Origin: an uncultured candidate division WPS-2 bacterium
GTDB lineage: Bacteria; Vulcanimicrobiota; Vulcanimicrobiia; Vulcanimicrobiales; Vulcanimicrobiaceae
DNA: 64,000 nt
Assembly: GCA_937927945.1 (NCBI GenBank)
Contig: CALEYW010000031.1
Span: forward strand, 32,660-96,659
Reading direction: 5' to 3'
Shown here: piece by piece, positions 45,354 to 54,735 of the stretch
Layout: each line of letters starts with the position of its first letter
Numbering within the stretch: the stretch's first letter is position 1
Position numbers and translations under genes: made by a program
Notes under the pieces: model-generated
Told to the model about the DNA's origin: nothing
The model's input: the letters and a program-made list of their open reading frames with translations, nothing else
The model's database searches: none

Positions 45354-46421
45354 ATGACGATACGGAACGCCCTCGTTTTTGCGTGTGCTCTTGCGCTCGT
45401 CGGTGCAGCGACGAACGCATACGCCGCCGCTCAAACACCAGTTGCCGGGCCGCCTCCCTCGCTGGTCTTGCTGCCGTACGAAGAGCCGGAGACGACCGAT
45501 CCCCACGCCGCCGCGGTCACGGAGGCGCTCGTGCGCGGTTTCGCGCAGGCCGGGATGCCGGTGAGGAGGGTCGCGCCGGTCGACCATCTCCAAGCGCTTT
45601 CGAACGCGCGCAAGGTGTGCGCCGACAACGGCGTCCGAGGCATCCTCGTCGCGGCGGGGCGCTACGAGCAGCCCCCCGACCAGATCGTGGTCGGCAGGAC
45701 GCCGATTGGGCGTCGGCCCGATCTCAGCAGACTGCCGCCCACCGTGACCACGTATCCGGCGCACGTCGAGCTGCGGCTTGACGAGCTGGGGTGCGACGGC
45801 GTGGTGCGCTGGACGACGACGATGACGGATGACGAGACACTGTCCCCTACCGACCGGGGCCGCAACGTCGGAAAGGTGATCGACGAGGCGTTTTTGCGCG
45901 CCGCGTACGATGCCGCCGCCGCACGCGCCGCTGCAAACGTCGCGGAGCCCGCACCGGCCAGGCCGGTATCCGCACGCACTGCGCCGCCGGGACCGCCGTC
46001 GATGTACGCACTGCTTCCGTACGAGCAACCTGGGATCGCCGACCCGCACGGGATGGAGATCACGCGCTCGCTGTTCACGCGCCTGCAGCGCAAGAACCTC
46101 GTCGTGAACTCAGTGCCGGCGATGGATCACTTCGATGTGTTCGCGCGCGCGCCCGCCATCTGCGCGGCGACCGGGGCGCAGGCGATCATCGTCCCCGCGC
46201 TGCGCGTCGAACAATCCAAGGACACGGCCAGCTCGCACGCGTCGTTACGGCTCTCGTTGCTGAGCTGCGGCGGAACGGTCCTGCGACAAGCATCCGCCGA
46301 GGCCAACGTCGCCCACCTATATACCTGGAATCTCGACGCGGCGATCGTCGACGTCTCCGAACGCGCGATGGACGCGTCGCTCGCGAAGCTGTTTCCCGAC
46401 CCGCCCGGGGCGGCGCACTAG
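45354..46421 (+). CDS. Exported protein with duplicated domain
   Basis: A 355-residue protein with a signal peptide (RNALVFACALALVGAATNAYA). Two similar halves follow: SLVLLPYEEPETTDPHAAAV near residue 35 and MYALLPYEQPGIADPHGMEI near residue 220. Each continues with a VDHLQALS-like or MDHFDVFA-like block. The duplication suggests a pseudo-dimer. GAGG lies four bases before ATG at 45354. Not a family I can name. Confidence 0.65.
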   Translation: MTIRNALVFACALALVGAATNAYAAAQTPVAGPPPSLVLLPYEEPETTDPHAAAVTEALVRGFAQAGMPVRRVAPVDHLQALSNARKVCADNGVRGILVAAGRYEQPPDQIVVGRTPIGRRPDLSRLPPTVTTYPAHVELRLDELGCDGVVRWTTTMTDDETLSPTDRGRNVGKVIDEAFLRAAYDAAAARAAANVAEPAPARPVSARTAPPGPPSMYALLPYEQPGIADPHGMEITRSLFTRLQRKNLVVNSVPAMDHFDVFARAPAICAATGAQAIIVPALRVEQSKDTASSHASLRLSLLSCGGTVLRQASAEANVAHLYTWNLDAAIVDVSERAMDASLAKLFPDPPGAAH

Positions 46422-46546
46422 CAAAGAAGGTCGCATGACGTGGATTCCCTGTCGGGCCGCAACTCCATCGAGGCTCTCGTGGCTGCGAAAATCGACGGTG
46501 ATCATGATGCGGTTTTGTCAGTCGGATCTTCCACTGAAAGAACAAA

Positions 46547-46571
46547 CAAAGCCCCGTAACACGGGGCTTTG
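46547..46571. terminator. Intrinsic terminator
   Basis: CAAAGCCCCGT, loop AAC, ACGGGGCTTTG: perfect arms after the exported protein. Confidence 0.85.
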
Positions 46572-46591
46572 TCATCGTCCGTTCGGTGAAT

Positions 46592-46711
46592 CTAGAACGC
46601 TAAAACACTAGCACGGCTAGAACGTCAGAACGTCAGAACAGCTAGAACGCTAACACGTCAGAACGTTAAAACGGCGCTGTCTCACAATGAATCGCCATTT
46701 CACATTGAATC
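46592..46711. repeat. 8-bp tandem array plus IS-end-like repeat
   Basis: About ten imperfect units of CTAGAACG/TCAGAACG/CTAAAACG occupy 46592-46675, followed directly by GCGCTGTCTCACAATGAATC and TTTCACATTGAATC. This is the longest array of the units seen in the window. Confidence 0.8.
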
Positions 46712-46807
46712 CGTCTCTGCGGCTCTAAACGCGCCGCTAACCGCTCGAGAGGCCGTTCCGCCGGCGCGCACCGCGCTCAGCGAGGTGCGCAGGTCGCGCA
46801 TCACGAC

Positions 46808-46940
46808 GAGCGGCACGAACACCAGTTTTGGATCCCCCGCCGGGAGCCAGCCGAGCGGCATCACGGCGGGGCCGGACGGCAATCTGTGGTTTACGGAATT
46901 CAACGCGAACGCGAACAAGATCGCCCGCATCAGCCCATGA
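46808..46940 (+). pseudogene. Vgb-like (virginiamycin B lyase/NHL) fragment
   Basis: GSQPSGITAGPDGNLWFTEF, then NKIARISP, is one blade of the streptogramin-lyase-like propeller, ending at a TGA at 46938-46940. The rest of the gene is missing. The fragment begins next to an IS-end repeat. Confidence 0.6.
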
Positions 46941-47082
46941 CGTTACGCGGCGGCACGCTTGCGATACTGGGACGTGCGCTCACTGCGTGCGGCGCCGGAT
47001 CGGGCGGAATCTTTCCCGGCCGGACGACGCCCGGCCCCGCTTCACGACAAACCGGCTCGGCCAGTCGATCCTGCGCGGGTGC

Positions 47083-47260
47083 ACTTACGGTATCGCGTTT
47101 GAGAACAGCGACGAGCGGCGGGCGACACTTGAGGCCTGGAATCGGTACTGCAACGAGGACCGGCCCCACTCGGCGCTCAAGCTCAGCTCGCCGGCCTCTC
47201 GGCTAAGTACCTCGACAATGTCCGTAGTCTCGACACGGACGGGGTCGCGGAAAGGCTGAC
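47083..47260 (+). pseudogene. IS481-family transposase C-terminal fragment
   Basis: TYGIAFENSDERRATLEAWN, then RYCNEDRPHSALKLSSPASRL, is the end of an integrase-type transposase (RPHSALG/TPAxRL motif). Confidence 0.75.
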
Positions 47261-47262
47261 GA

Positions 47263-48585
47263 ATGCCGGAACATTTCGCAGCTCCGTCCGGATGGAGGCA
47301 GACCGTGGGCGATCGCTGGCAGCGCTATCGATGGTGGCAGCTCGGGTTCGGGTTTCTCGTGATGATGGCCATCTCGAGCCCCCAGTACGTGTGGACGCTC
47401 TTCGTCGGGCCGATCGGGAAGCAGCTCGGCGGCAGCCTCGCGGCGCTGCAGATCACGTTTCTCCTCCTGATCGTGCTGCAGACGTTCTTCTCGCCGTTCC
47501 AGGCGTATCTCGTTGAGCGTTTCGGACCGCGCCTCCTCATTTCGCTGGGAGCGGCGCTCGCCGGGCTCAGCTGGGTCCTGGCTGCTCAGGCCGGCAGCCT
47601 CGTCGCGCTGTACTTCACCTACGGCGTGCTCGGCGGGATCGGGACCGGCATCGTCTACGTCGGGGTCATCGGGCTGATGGTGCGCTGGTTCCCGGATCGT
47701 CGCGGCCTCGCCGCCGGCCTCGCCGCCGCAGGCTACGGGGTCGGCGCGATCATCACGACGTTCCCGATCAGCAACATGCTCAAGGAGTCGGGGTACGCGC
47801 ACACGCTGGTGATCTTCGGGATCATTCAGGGGATCGTCGGCGTGCTCGCGGCGCAGGCGCTGCGCAACCCGCCGCCGGAGTACGCCGCGACGGTGCCGGC
47901 GCTGGCCGCCGTGCGCGAGGAGCGGCAGACGCGCCGCAGTTACACGGCGGGCGAGATGGTCCGCACCCCGGCGTTCTGGCTGCTGTTCGTGATGATGAGC
48001 CTCATGTCGACGAGCGGCCTCATGGTGACGGCGAACGTCGGACCGTTCGCAAAGGACTACGGCGTCGCGAACGCGCTCGTCCTCGGCGCCGCGGCATTGC
48101 CGCTCTCGCTGACCATCTCCCGCTTCACCAACGGGCTGACCCGGCCGTTCTTCGGCTGGGTGTCCGACCACATCGGCCGCGAGAACACGATGACGATCGC
48201 GTTTGGGCTCGAGGCCGTGGCGATTCTGCTGCTGCTGCTGTTCCTCGGGAACCCGGTGATGTTCGTCGTGCTCACGGGCGTCGCGTTCTTCGGCTGGGGT
48301 GAGATCTTCTCGCTCTTCCCGTCGACCCTGACGGACCTGTTCGGACCGAAGAACGCGACGACGAACTACGGCATCCTCTACATCGCGCAGGGGGTCGGCT
48401 CCGTGCTCGGTGGACCAGTCGCCGCCGCGATCCGCGGCGCGGCGGGAAGCTGGGTGCCCGTGTTCGTCATCGTCGTCTGCCTCGACGCCATCACCGCGCT
48501 GCTGGCGTTCTTCGTGCTGCGTCGCGTGCGGGCGCAGTGGCTGGCCCAGAGCGCGCGCAGCGTGCCGGCGGCTTCGACGGCATAG
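47263..48585 (+). CDS. MFS transporter, oxalate/formate antiporter-like
   Basis: A 440-residue 12-TM carrier. WQLGFGFLVMMAISSPQYVW, YGVLGGIGTGIVYVGVIGLM and VRWFPDRRGLAAGLAAAGYG are the OxlT-type signatures. SDHIGRENTM is the second-half loop. It likely exchanges small carboxylates, though oxalate is not proven. It begins 3 bases after the IS481 remnant, so its promoter may be IS-derived. Confidence 0.85.
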   Translation: MPEHFAAPSGWRQTVGDRWQRYRWWQLGFGFLVMMAISSPQYVWTLFVGPIGKQLGGSLAALQITFLLLIVLQTFFSPFQAYLVERFGPRLLISLGAALAGLSWVLAAQAGSLVALYFTYGVLGGIGTGIVYVGVIGLMVRWFPDRRGLAAGLAAAGYGVGAIITTFPISNMLKESGYAHTLVIFGIIQGIVGVLAAQALRNPPPEYAATVPALAAVREERQTRRSYTAGEMVRTPAFWLLFVMMSLMSTSGLMVTANVGPFAKDYGVANALVLGAAALPLSLTISRFTNGLTRPFFGWVSDHIGRENTMTIAFGLEAVAILLLLLFLGNPVMFVVLTGVAFFGWGEIFSLFPSTLTDLFGPKNATTNYGILYIAQGVGSVLGGPVAAAIRGAAGSWVPVFVIVVCLDAITALLAFFVLRRVRAQWLAQSARSVPAASTA

Positions 48586-48616
48586 CGAGCGGGGCGGTGC
48601 ACGGAGTGACGTGAGG

Positions 48617-48905
48617 GCCACGAGAAATATCGTCTCCGACCAAAGATCGAAGTACTCTTTTCGGCACTGAAGGGGTGACGAGCGGTTTCGTATGGTTGCG
48701 AGGCAGGAGACGCTCAGACGTCGCAAATGCCGATACACCTTGCACCGCGTGGATCAATGAAACGCTCTGCAAGCTCCTGTATATGAACATTCGGACGACC
48801 CTTGCATATCAGGAACTGACGGGCTGTTCGATCGACTATACCGTGCCAGAGAGGTGGCCTCGGATAACCGGACAGCGGCCTAATACTACTGTGTTACTAA
48901 GTATC
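48617..48905 (+). pseudogene. DDE transposase fragment, copy B
   Basis: YRLRPKIEVLFSALK in one frame and, after a shift, CTAWINETLCKLLYMNIRTT in another, matching copy A at 44066-44655. The reading ends with CSIDYTVPERWP. Confidence 0.75.
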
Positions 48906-49009
48906 ACGCAAAAAAAGAGACTCGCGTGAGCCGTGCAGGCAGGTCGGACATCGTGCAAGGCGTGGAGCGATTGCCGCCGTCACCCGCGCACGCAAGGTCG
49001 TAATCGAGG

Positions 49010-49290
49010 TAGGACTATGTCTGGCCGTGCGTATCGGCAGCGCCGCGCGGTCGGTAATCGTTGGGTACGGGAGGTTGCGATAGTTCGGCGCGGACATCGC
49101 CGGAGGGGGAAAAAGCGCCTCGTTCGGCGACCAAAAATCCGTATGCTGCGATGCAGAGCGTTGCGTGATGATGAAAGCCGCGCCAGTTTCGGCCTTCGTA
49201 CTGGTTGAGGCCCAACTCGTCTTTGAGTTCCTGGTAATCACGCTCGATGCGCCATCGTGATTGCGCAAGCGTGACGAAGGACATAGGTGG
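49010..49290 (-). pseudogene. IS701-family transposase C-terminal fragment
   Basis: AQSRWRIERDYQELKDELGL, then YEGRNWRGFHHHATLCIAAY and FLVAERGAFSP, is the YREK-like end of IS701-type DDE transposases. Only the last third is left, ending at a stop near 49015. Confidence 0.8.
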
Positions 49291-49299
49291 CCGCCAGAC

Positions 49300-49572
49300 T
49301 GTTCACGGGGGCGGAATGCTCCCCCGCTTTTGACATCATCAATAGGCACTTTTCGATACTTCATCAGCGGTTCGCTTCCGCTCGTCTCCGTGCATCTTAC
49401 CTGACGGAGTCATCGCTCCGCCTTTTCCATCAACGCTCACCACCAAGGCTCTTAACCTCAGCAGCGTGTGGTGGTCTGAAATCTGCTCCTATCAGCCGAT
49501 TTCGAGGGCCGTCCCTCATCTCTTATGCAGCATGGTCACTTCACCTCACGGGAAGTTCCCTTCGTGAAACAC
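49300..49572 (-). other. Possible group II intron 5' fragment
   Basis: Read on the minus strand, the sequence starts GTGTTTCACG immediately after the ATG codon of a conserved IS5 motif (HFGM) and is rich in paired elements, including GAAGCGAACCGCTGATGAAG like domain-I segments of group II introns. The IS5 frame breaks exactly here. No reverse transcriptase or domain V was found. Confidence 0.3.
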
Positions 49573-50118
49573 CATCCCGAAGTGCCATTGGTTGCCCTTC
49601 TTGGTTTGATGCATTTCGGGATCGCGCTCTTTCATCTTGTTCTTGGTCGAGCTGGGTGCGGCGATGATCGTCGCATCGACGATCGTGCCACCCGCAATCT
49701 TCACTCCGCTCTCGCGCAGGTGCGCGTTGACTTCCTCGAAGAGCTTCTTCCCGAGGCCATGTCGCTCCAGAAGATGGCGGAACTTGCAGATTGTCGTCTC
49801 GTCAGGCACCGGCGCGTTGCCCAGATCGATGCCGGCGAAGCGTCGCATGGACTCGATGTCATAAAGCGACTCTTCCGCGGCAGGATCACTGAGATTGAAC
49901 CACTGCTGCAGGAAGTGGATACGGAGCATCAACATCAGATCGATTGGCGGTCGCCCTGCTTCGCCTCGGGGATAGTGCGGCTCGACGATCTTACGCAGTC
50001 GCTCCCACGGCACGATGCGATCCATCTCGGTGAGAAATACAGCGCGCTTCGTCGTCTTCGCATAGCGGTCGAACGTCGCGTTCGAGAACGAAATCTGCTT
50101 GTCGCTCATCGAACTCAA
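49573..50118 (-). pseudogene. IS5-family transposase, C-terminally truncated
   Basis: About 180 residues: SFSNATFDRYAKTTKRAVFL, then PHYPRGEAGRPPIDLMLMLR, LQQWFNLSDPAAEESLYD, VPDETTICKFRHLLERHGLG and GTIVDATIIAAPSSTKNK. These are the N-terminal DNA-binding region and first DDE aspartate of IS5/IS1182-type enzymes. The reading stops after QWHFGM, where catalytic Asp/Glu regions should follow. Confidence 0.85.
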
Positions 50119-50197
50119 TTATATCACGGCATCGCTCGTTTTTCAGAGTTGCCCTAGTCATTTCTGCGTCAGCTATGCACGCTACAATAAAAACTAC

Positions 50198-50626
50198 ATG
50201 GACAAACATCACAAAACGCAGCGTTGGTTAGGTGAAGAAGTCAACTGCAGGCCCTGCCAATTTCCCAGCTCCCGTCCGGAGCGGATTCCGTCGTATGCGG
50301 ATATCATGCTGCTCTCGTCGTGGCCGCAGCCGCCGCCCTCGCAGGTCGATCAAAGCGCAAATCGAGCCTGGCTCCGCGACCAGTTCGACAGGGTCGTCGA
50401 AGCCGATTGGCGGTCGTTATATCGCGAGGCGATTCGTGCCGGCAGCAATGGTCAGGACGCAGAGGATATTGTCCAGGAAGCACTTCTGCGAGCATACCAA
50501 TCTCTTGAGAAGATGAACAAAACGCAGCTCGCCCAGTTGAGGGTTCACAGCTGGCTGAGAACACTTACGGCGTCTACCGTAAAGCGCACCTTAGCGACTC
50601 GCTCCGAACGGTCGGATAGGGCTTAA
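50198..50626 (+). CDS. ECF sigma-factor-like protein lacking region 4
   Basis: A 142-residue protein. QFDRVVEADWRSLYREAIRA, then QDAEDIVQEALLRAYQSLEK, is ECF sigma region 2. The helix-turn-helix region 4, which is normally about 55 residues further on, is absent and the frame ends at 50626. Either a truncated sigma factor or an anti-sigma-like relic. The position between IS5 and the two-component system suggests a disrupted gene. Confidence 0.55.
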   Translation: MDKHHKTQRWLGEEVNCRPCQFPSSRPERIPSYADIMLLSSWPQPPPSQVDQSANRAWLRDQFDRVVEADWRSLYREAIRAGSNGQDAEDIVQEALLRAYQSLEKMNKTQLAQLRVHSWLRTLTASTVKRTLATRSERSDRA

Positions 50627-50667
50627 GCAAGGATGCGACGAGCTCTATTCGTTCGGTTTCCTCGAAG

Positions 50668-52095
50668 TCACAAATCGCTTTGGCCGAAGATGGTGTCCCG
50701 AGTCGCGACCCAGCTATCTCGCATCTCCGCCACAAGGGTAACGGTTACTTTGGCGCCGCCAGATTCTAGATTTTCCAGCTGAATTTCACCCCCAAACCGT
50801 TCGACGGATGCCTTTGCTATAGCAAGGCCTAAACCACTTCCGCCGCGACTGCGCGCTAAATCGTCCCGCCAAAATCTGTTGAATGCGTGCGTCAACGCCG
50901 CTTCGCTGAAACCAGGTCCGTCATCCATTATGGAAAGTATCGCCGAGCCGGTCGCCTCTGTCAGGCTGAGCTTAACCTGACCACCTTCCTTGGCAAACTT
51001 TGCCGCGTTGTGTAATAGCGAGGCGATAGCGCGTTCCAGAACGTCGTGATCCCCGACGACGAACCTCCCCGGCGCAACGTCGCTCGTGATACGGACTGAT
51101 CTCGCTGCGGCAAACCTCTCCATCCGTTTGATCGCTACCAAGCTCAGTTCTGAGAGATTGATGCTTTGATGCGCGATGGATTCCGCATCCACGCGCGCAG
51201 CTCGCAGCAACGCGTCAATGAGACTCTCAAGCTCCGCGACCTCGTCGCCGATTGAGAGCAACGTCGCTCTGTATTCCGGGACGACACCCGTGCGCAATGC
51301 GAGCTCGACCTCTGCCCGAGCTACTGCGAGCGGCGCCCGAAGATCGTGCGAGGCATCTGCAATAAATTGCCGCTGGCGCTCGAACGCTGCCTGGAGCCGA
51401 TCGAGCATGCGGTCGAACGTCGTGCAAAACTCACTGATCTCTGAGCACCGCGCCGCATCTCCGAGTCGTCGCGAGAGATCATGCGCCTCAATCTCAGAGG
51501 CAATGCCCGCCATCGATCTCAAAGGTTCGAGGCCGCGGCGGGCTACGGCCCCTCCGATAATGATCGCCACGGTTACGACGACGACCAGTGTTGCTGCGAA
51601 AACGCCTTCCGCACTTCGCTCGTAGTCGCTGACGAAATCGACAGGCCGCCAGATAAGCGTGGTCGCGAGGTGAGTACTCCCGTTCACAATCGGTGCCGCT
51701 ACGACCCGGAGAGGTGCATCAGGGCCGCCTACGGTCGAAAAGGTTAGAACATTGGGCGTCGGAGCATGAGCCACGTGTCGTACGGAGGGCGGCATTATCG
51801 CGCTTTCCATCAAAATTGTGCCATTGCTGAGTACGATCGCGCAATTTTGCTGCACACCGAGAATCGAGAGTAAACGACGCTCCGTCCTTTCATTCAGTGG
51901 GATTCGCCCGTTGTGGACAGCCAGCGCCGCCGAAAGGGCTCGAGCAGCGGCCGACATTCGTGCGTCAAGCGTCGTTTTTAGGGTCTCTTCAATCGTAGTA
52001 AGCGAGAAGATAGCGAACACGCAGAGCCCGAGCGTCAGCGCGATCGCGTACGTTGTCGTAAGCCGCGTGCGAAGCGATTGCGTCTTCTCTATCAA
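50668..52095 (-). CDS. Sensor histidine kinase
   Basis: A 475-residue inner-membrane kinase. TM1 is near residues 13-33; a periplasmic sensor region follows; TM2 (GVFAATLVVVVTVAIIIGGA) is near 170; HAMP then HisKA with H250 (ADASHDLRAPLA); N-box LLHNAAKFA; G boxes DDGPGF and GGSGLGLAI. It shares a four-base overlap with the response-regulator gene upstream in the same operon. Confidence 0.9.
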   Translation of the reverse strand: MIEKTQSLRTRLTTTYAIALTLGLCVFAIFSLTTIEETLKTTLDARMSAAARALSAALAVHNGRIPLNERTERRLLSILGVQQNCAIVLSNGTILMESAIMPPSVRHVAHAPTPNVLTFSTVGGPDAPLRVVAAPIVNGSTHLATTLIWRPVDFVSDYERSAEGVFAATLVVVVTVAIIIGGAVARRGLEPLRSMAGIASEIEAHDLSRRLGDAARCSEISEFCTTFDRMLDRLQAAFERQRQFIADASHDLRAPLAVARAEVELALRTGVVPEYRATLLSIGDEVAELESLIDALLRAARVDAESIAHQSINLSELSLVAIKRMERFAAARSVRITSDVAPGRFVVGDHDVLERAIASLLHNAAKFAKEGGQVKLSLTEATGSAILSIMDDGPGFSEAALTHAFNRFWRDDLARSRGGSGLGLAIAKASVERFGGEIQLENLESGGAKVTVTLVAEMRDSWVATRDTIFGQSDL

Positions 52096-52769
52096 TCTAA
52101 GGGTGATCCAAAGCGGTATCCGATGCCGTGGAGCGTCGTTATCAGCGGCGGCATTCCATCGACATCGAGCTTCGAACGCAGTCGTCCAACATAGACCTCC
52201 ACGACATTCGAGCTAATCTCCGTGTCTCTATCCCAGAGTGCGCCCTCAAGCATCCTGCGAGTTACGACGATGCCGGCGTTCTTCATAAAATACTCGAGGT
52301 AGGCTAACTCCCGACTCGTGAGCTGGATCTGGCGTCCGCTCCGTTCTACGCGCTTCGACGTCGTATCAAAAACAAGACTGTCGACGCGGAGGATCATTCG
52401 CGGAAGGACGTCCGCGCGGCGGCCGAGCGTACGCAAGCGCGCTTCGAGTTCTTCGAACGAGAACGGCTTACGCAGGTAGTCATCCGCGCCGGCATCTAGG
52501 CCGGCCACCACGTCCTCCGGTGTGTCGCGTGCCGTGAGCATGAGAAGCGGCGTTCGCGTGCGCTCCTCCCGCAGTTGACGCGCCACCGAAAGGCCGCTTT
52601 TCTTCGGCAGCATAACGTCCAGGACAATCGCGTCGTAGCTGCCGTGGCGCGCCGCGTCGTGACCGCTTGCCCCATCATGCTCTAAATCGACCACGTGGCC
52701 ACTTTGGCGTAAACCGCGTGCCAGCAGCCTTGCTAGCTTGACGTCATCTTCGATGATGAGAATTTTCAT
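52092..52769 (-). CDS. OmpR-family response regulator
   Basis: A 225-residue regulator: acidic pocket E7-D8-D9, phospho-acceptor D51 (IVLDVMLP), K101, then a winged helix ending VYVGRLRSKLDVDG, TLHGIGYRF. Partner of the kinase. Divergent from the DUF3311/symporter genes, which are the likely target. Confidence 0.9.
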   Translation of the reverse strand: MKILIIEDDVKLARLLARGLRQSGHVVDLEHDGASGHDAARHGSYDAIVLDVMLPKKSGLSVARQLREERTRTPLLMLTARDTPEDVVAGLDAGADDYLRKPFSFEELEARLRTLGRRADVLPRMILRVDSLVFDTTSKRVERSGRQIQLTSRELAYLEYFMKNAGIVVTRRMLEGALWDRDTEISSNVVEVYVGRLRSKLDVDGMPPLITTLHGIGYRFGSPLD

Positions 52770-52987
52770 TGGTCAGGTCCGCGTCAGGTTTCGCCGCTAC
52801 GATGAGACTGTGGACATTTACCCCAACATCTCGCGGAGGTTACGTGACGATCCCAAGACGCCTGGGCCAGGTTCGCCACCGCCGCGACGAGCGGGCGTCC
52901 CTCACCCACGCACGCTTGAGTCGTTCTCTTGGTCGCCGAGGCGCGTTAGCCGGCGCTTCGTTTCGCTGGGCTAGGACCTCTGAGATC

Positions 52988-53179
52988 ATGCAGAGGAACG
53001 GAGCGTCGGCGATATGGTGCTGGTTACTCCTGCTTCCATTTTTGGCATTGCTCTTTCCGGGTCTTTACGCACGCACGTCGCCAGAACTCTGGGGGTTTCC
53101 ATTCTTTTATTGGTACCAGTTCGCATGGGTGATCGCTAGTGCGTTGATCACCTGGCTGGTCTACGTCAGGACGCGATAG
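52988..53179 (+). CDS. DUF3311 small membrane protein
   Basis: 63 residues, two helices (WCWLLLLPFLALLFPGLYAR; PFFYWYQFAWVIASALITWL). DUF3311 proteins precede sodium:solute symporters of the MctP type and assist them. It starts at ATG 52988 and lies three bases before the symporter gene. Confidence 0.85.
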   Translation: MQRNGASAIWCWLLLLPFLALLFPGLYARTSPELWGFPFFYWYQFAWVIASALITWLVYVRTR

Positions 53180-53181
53180 TC

Positions 53182-54735
53182 ATGCTGAACTGGACCGCGC
53201 TTGCCGTCTTTATCGCGTTCTTTCTCCTCGTTACCGCGCTCGGCTTCGTAGCGGCGCGGTGGCGTGCAGGGGATCTGCGGCAACTCCACGAGTGGGGACT
53301 TGCAGGCCGCAGATTCGGAACCGTCATCACGTGGTTCCTCATCGGCGGCGACTTCTACACCGCGTACACGGTGATCGCGGTTCCTGCCGCAGTGTTCGGA
53401 ACAGGCGCCGGCGGATTTTTTGCGTTGCCGTACACCATAATCGTCTATCCCATCGTGTTCCTGATCATGCCTCGCTTGTGGAACGTTGCAAAGCGCCACA
53501 ACTACGTGACGCCGGCGGACTTCGTCCGCGGCCGTTACGGCAGTGACCTCCTCGCGCTCGCCGTGGCGCTCACTGGGATCCTGGCGGTGATGCCGTACAT
53601 CGCGCTCCAGTTGGTAGGCATTCAGGTCGTGATCCAGTCGATGGGAATCGCCGGATCCGGGTTCGCTCGGGACCTTCCGATCATCATCGCATTTGTCATC
53701 CTGGCTGCGTATACGTATACGAGTGGCCTGCGCGCGCCAGCGATGATTGCCGTCGTAAAAGACGTGATGATCTACACCTTCGTGATCGTCGCAGTCATCG
53801 TCGTTCCGATCAAGCTTGGTGGATATGGTCACATCTTCCAGCTTGCGCAGGCGCACTTTGCGGCAAGCCCGGCCGACGGTGGGATCGTCATCGGGCCGAA
53901 GGGCTATTGGTCGTTCGCGACGCTGGCGCTCGGATCAGCACTAGCGGCATTCATGTATCCACACACCATCACAGGCGTCTTGAGCGCGTCAAGCAGCAAC
54001 GTTGTAAAGCGGAATGCCGCATTTCTGCCTGCGTACACGTTCTTGCTCGGGCTGATCGCGCTGCTCGGATACATGGTCATCGCGGCGGGACTGCATCCCG
54101 CGACACCAAGTCTTGCCGTGCCGGTCCTGTTCAATGCGCTCTTCCCGCCTTGGTTCGTGGGATTCACATTCGCGGCAATAGCGATCGGTGCATTAGTGCC
54201 GGCTGCGATCATGTCCATTGCAGCGGCCAACCTCTGGACCCGCAACATCTACAAAGCTTACCTGCGTCGAGGCCTTAGCGACGAAGGCGAAGCGTCGATG
54301 GCAAAGATCGCATCCCTGGCGGTAAAGTTGGGAGCACTTGCTTTTGTCATCGGCATCCCGACGCAATACGCGATCAATCTGCAACTCCTTGGCGGGATCT
54401 GGATCGTCCAGACGTTCCCCGCGATTGCCATTGGATTGTACGGGCGCTGGTTCCACGATCGTGCCCTGCTTCTGGGCTGGCTCGGTGGCATGGTACTAGG
54501 AACGTGGATGTCGTTCGCTCAGGGCGTGAAACCGCTGTTTTCTGTGGGCGGCATTACGGCGTACATTGGCATGGAGGCCCTGGTGCTAAACCTTCTCATC
54601 GCCATAATCATGACGCCCATCTTCGACTCGATGAAGGTTCATCGAAATGCGGACGAAACCGCCGGTGAGGACTACGGGCTACCGCCCGATGTCATCACGC
54701 CGACGACGACGCTCGGAACGGCGTATCCCGTGTAG
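53182..54735 (+). CDS. Sodium:solute symporter (SSS) family
   Basis: A 517-residue carrier with about 13 hydrophobic helices. WGLAGRRFGTVITWFLIGGD, ASSSNVVKRNAAFLPAYTFL, and FAAIAIGALVPAAIMSIAAANLWTRNIYKAYL are SSS/MctP signatures. Probably imports monocarboxylates. Base composition of this stretch is lower in GC than its surroundings. Confidence 0.9.
   Translation: MLNWTALAVFIAFFLLVTALGFVAARWRAGDLRQLHEWGLAGRRFGTVITWFLIGGDFYTAYTVIAVPAAVFGTGAGGFFALPYTIIVYPIVFLIMPRLWNVAKRHNYVTPADFVRGRYGSDLLALAVALTGILAVMPYIALQLVGIQVVIQSMGIAGSGFARDLPIIIAFVILAAYTYTSGLRAPAMIAVVKDVMIYTFVIVAVIVVPIKLGGYGHIFQLAQAHFAASPADGGIVIGPKGYWSFATLALGSALAAFMYPHTITGVLSASSSNVVKRNAAFLPAYTFLLGLIALLGYMVIAAGLHPATPSLAVPVLFNALFPPWFVGFTFAAIAIGALVPAAIMSIAAANLWTRNIYKAYLRRGLSDEGEASMAKIASLAVKLGALAFVIGIPTQYAINLQLLGGIWIVQTFPAIAIGLYGRWFHDRALLLGWLGGMVLGTWMSFAQGVKPLFSVGGITAYIGMEALVLNLLIAIIMTPIFDSMKVHRNADETAGEDYGLPPDVITPTTTLGTAYPV

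Noticed and set aside
46592..46675. CRISPR array
   Set aside because: Units are 8 bp without unique spacers and no cas genes are near; it is a minisatellite.
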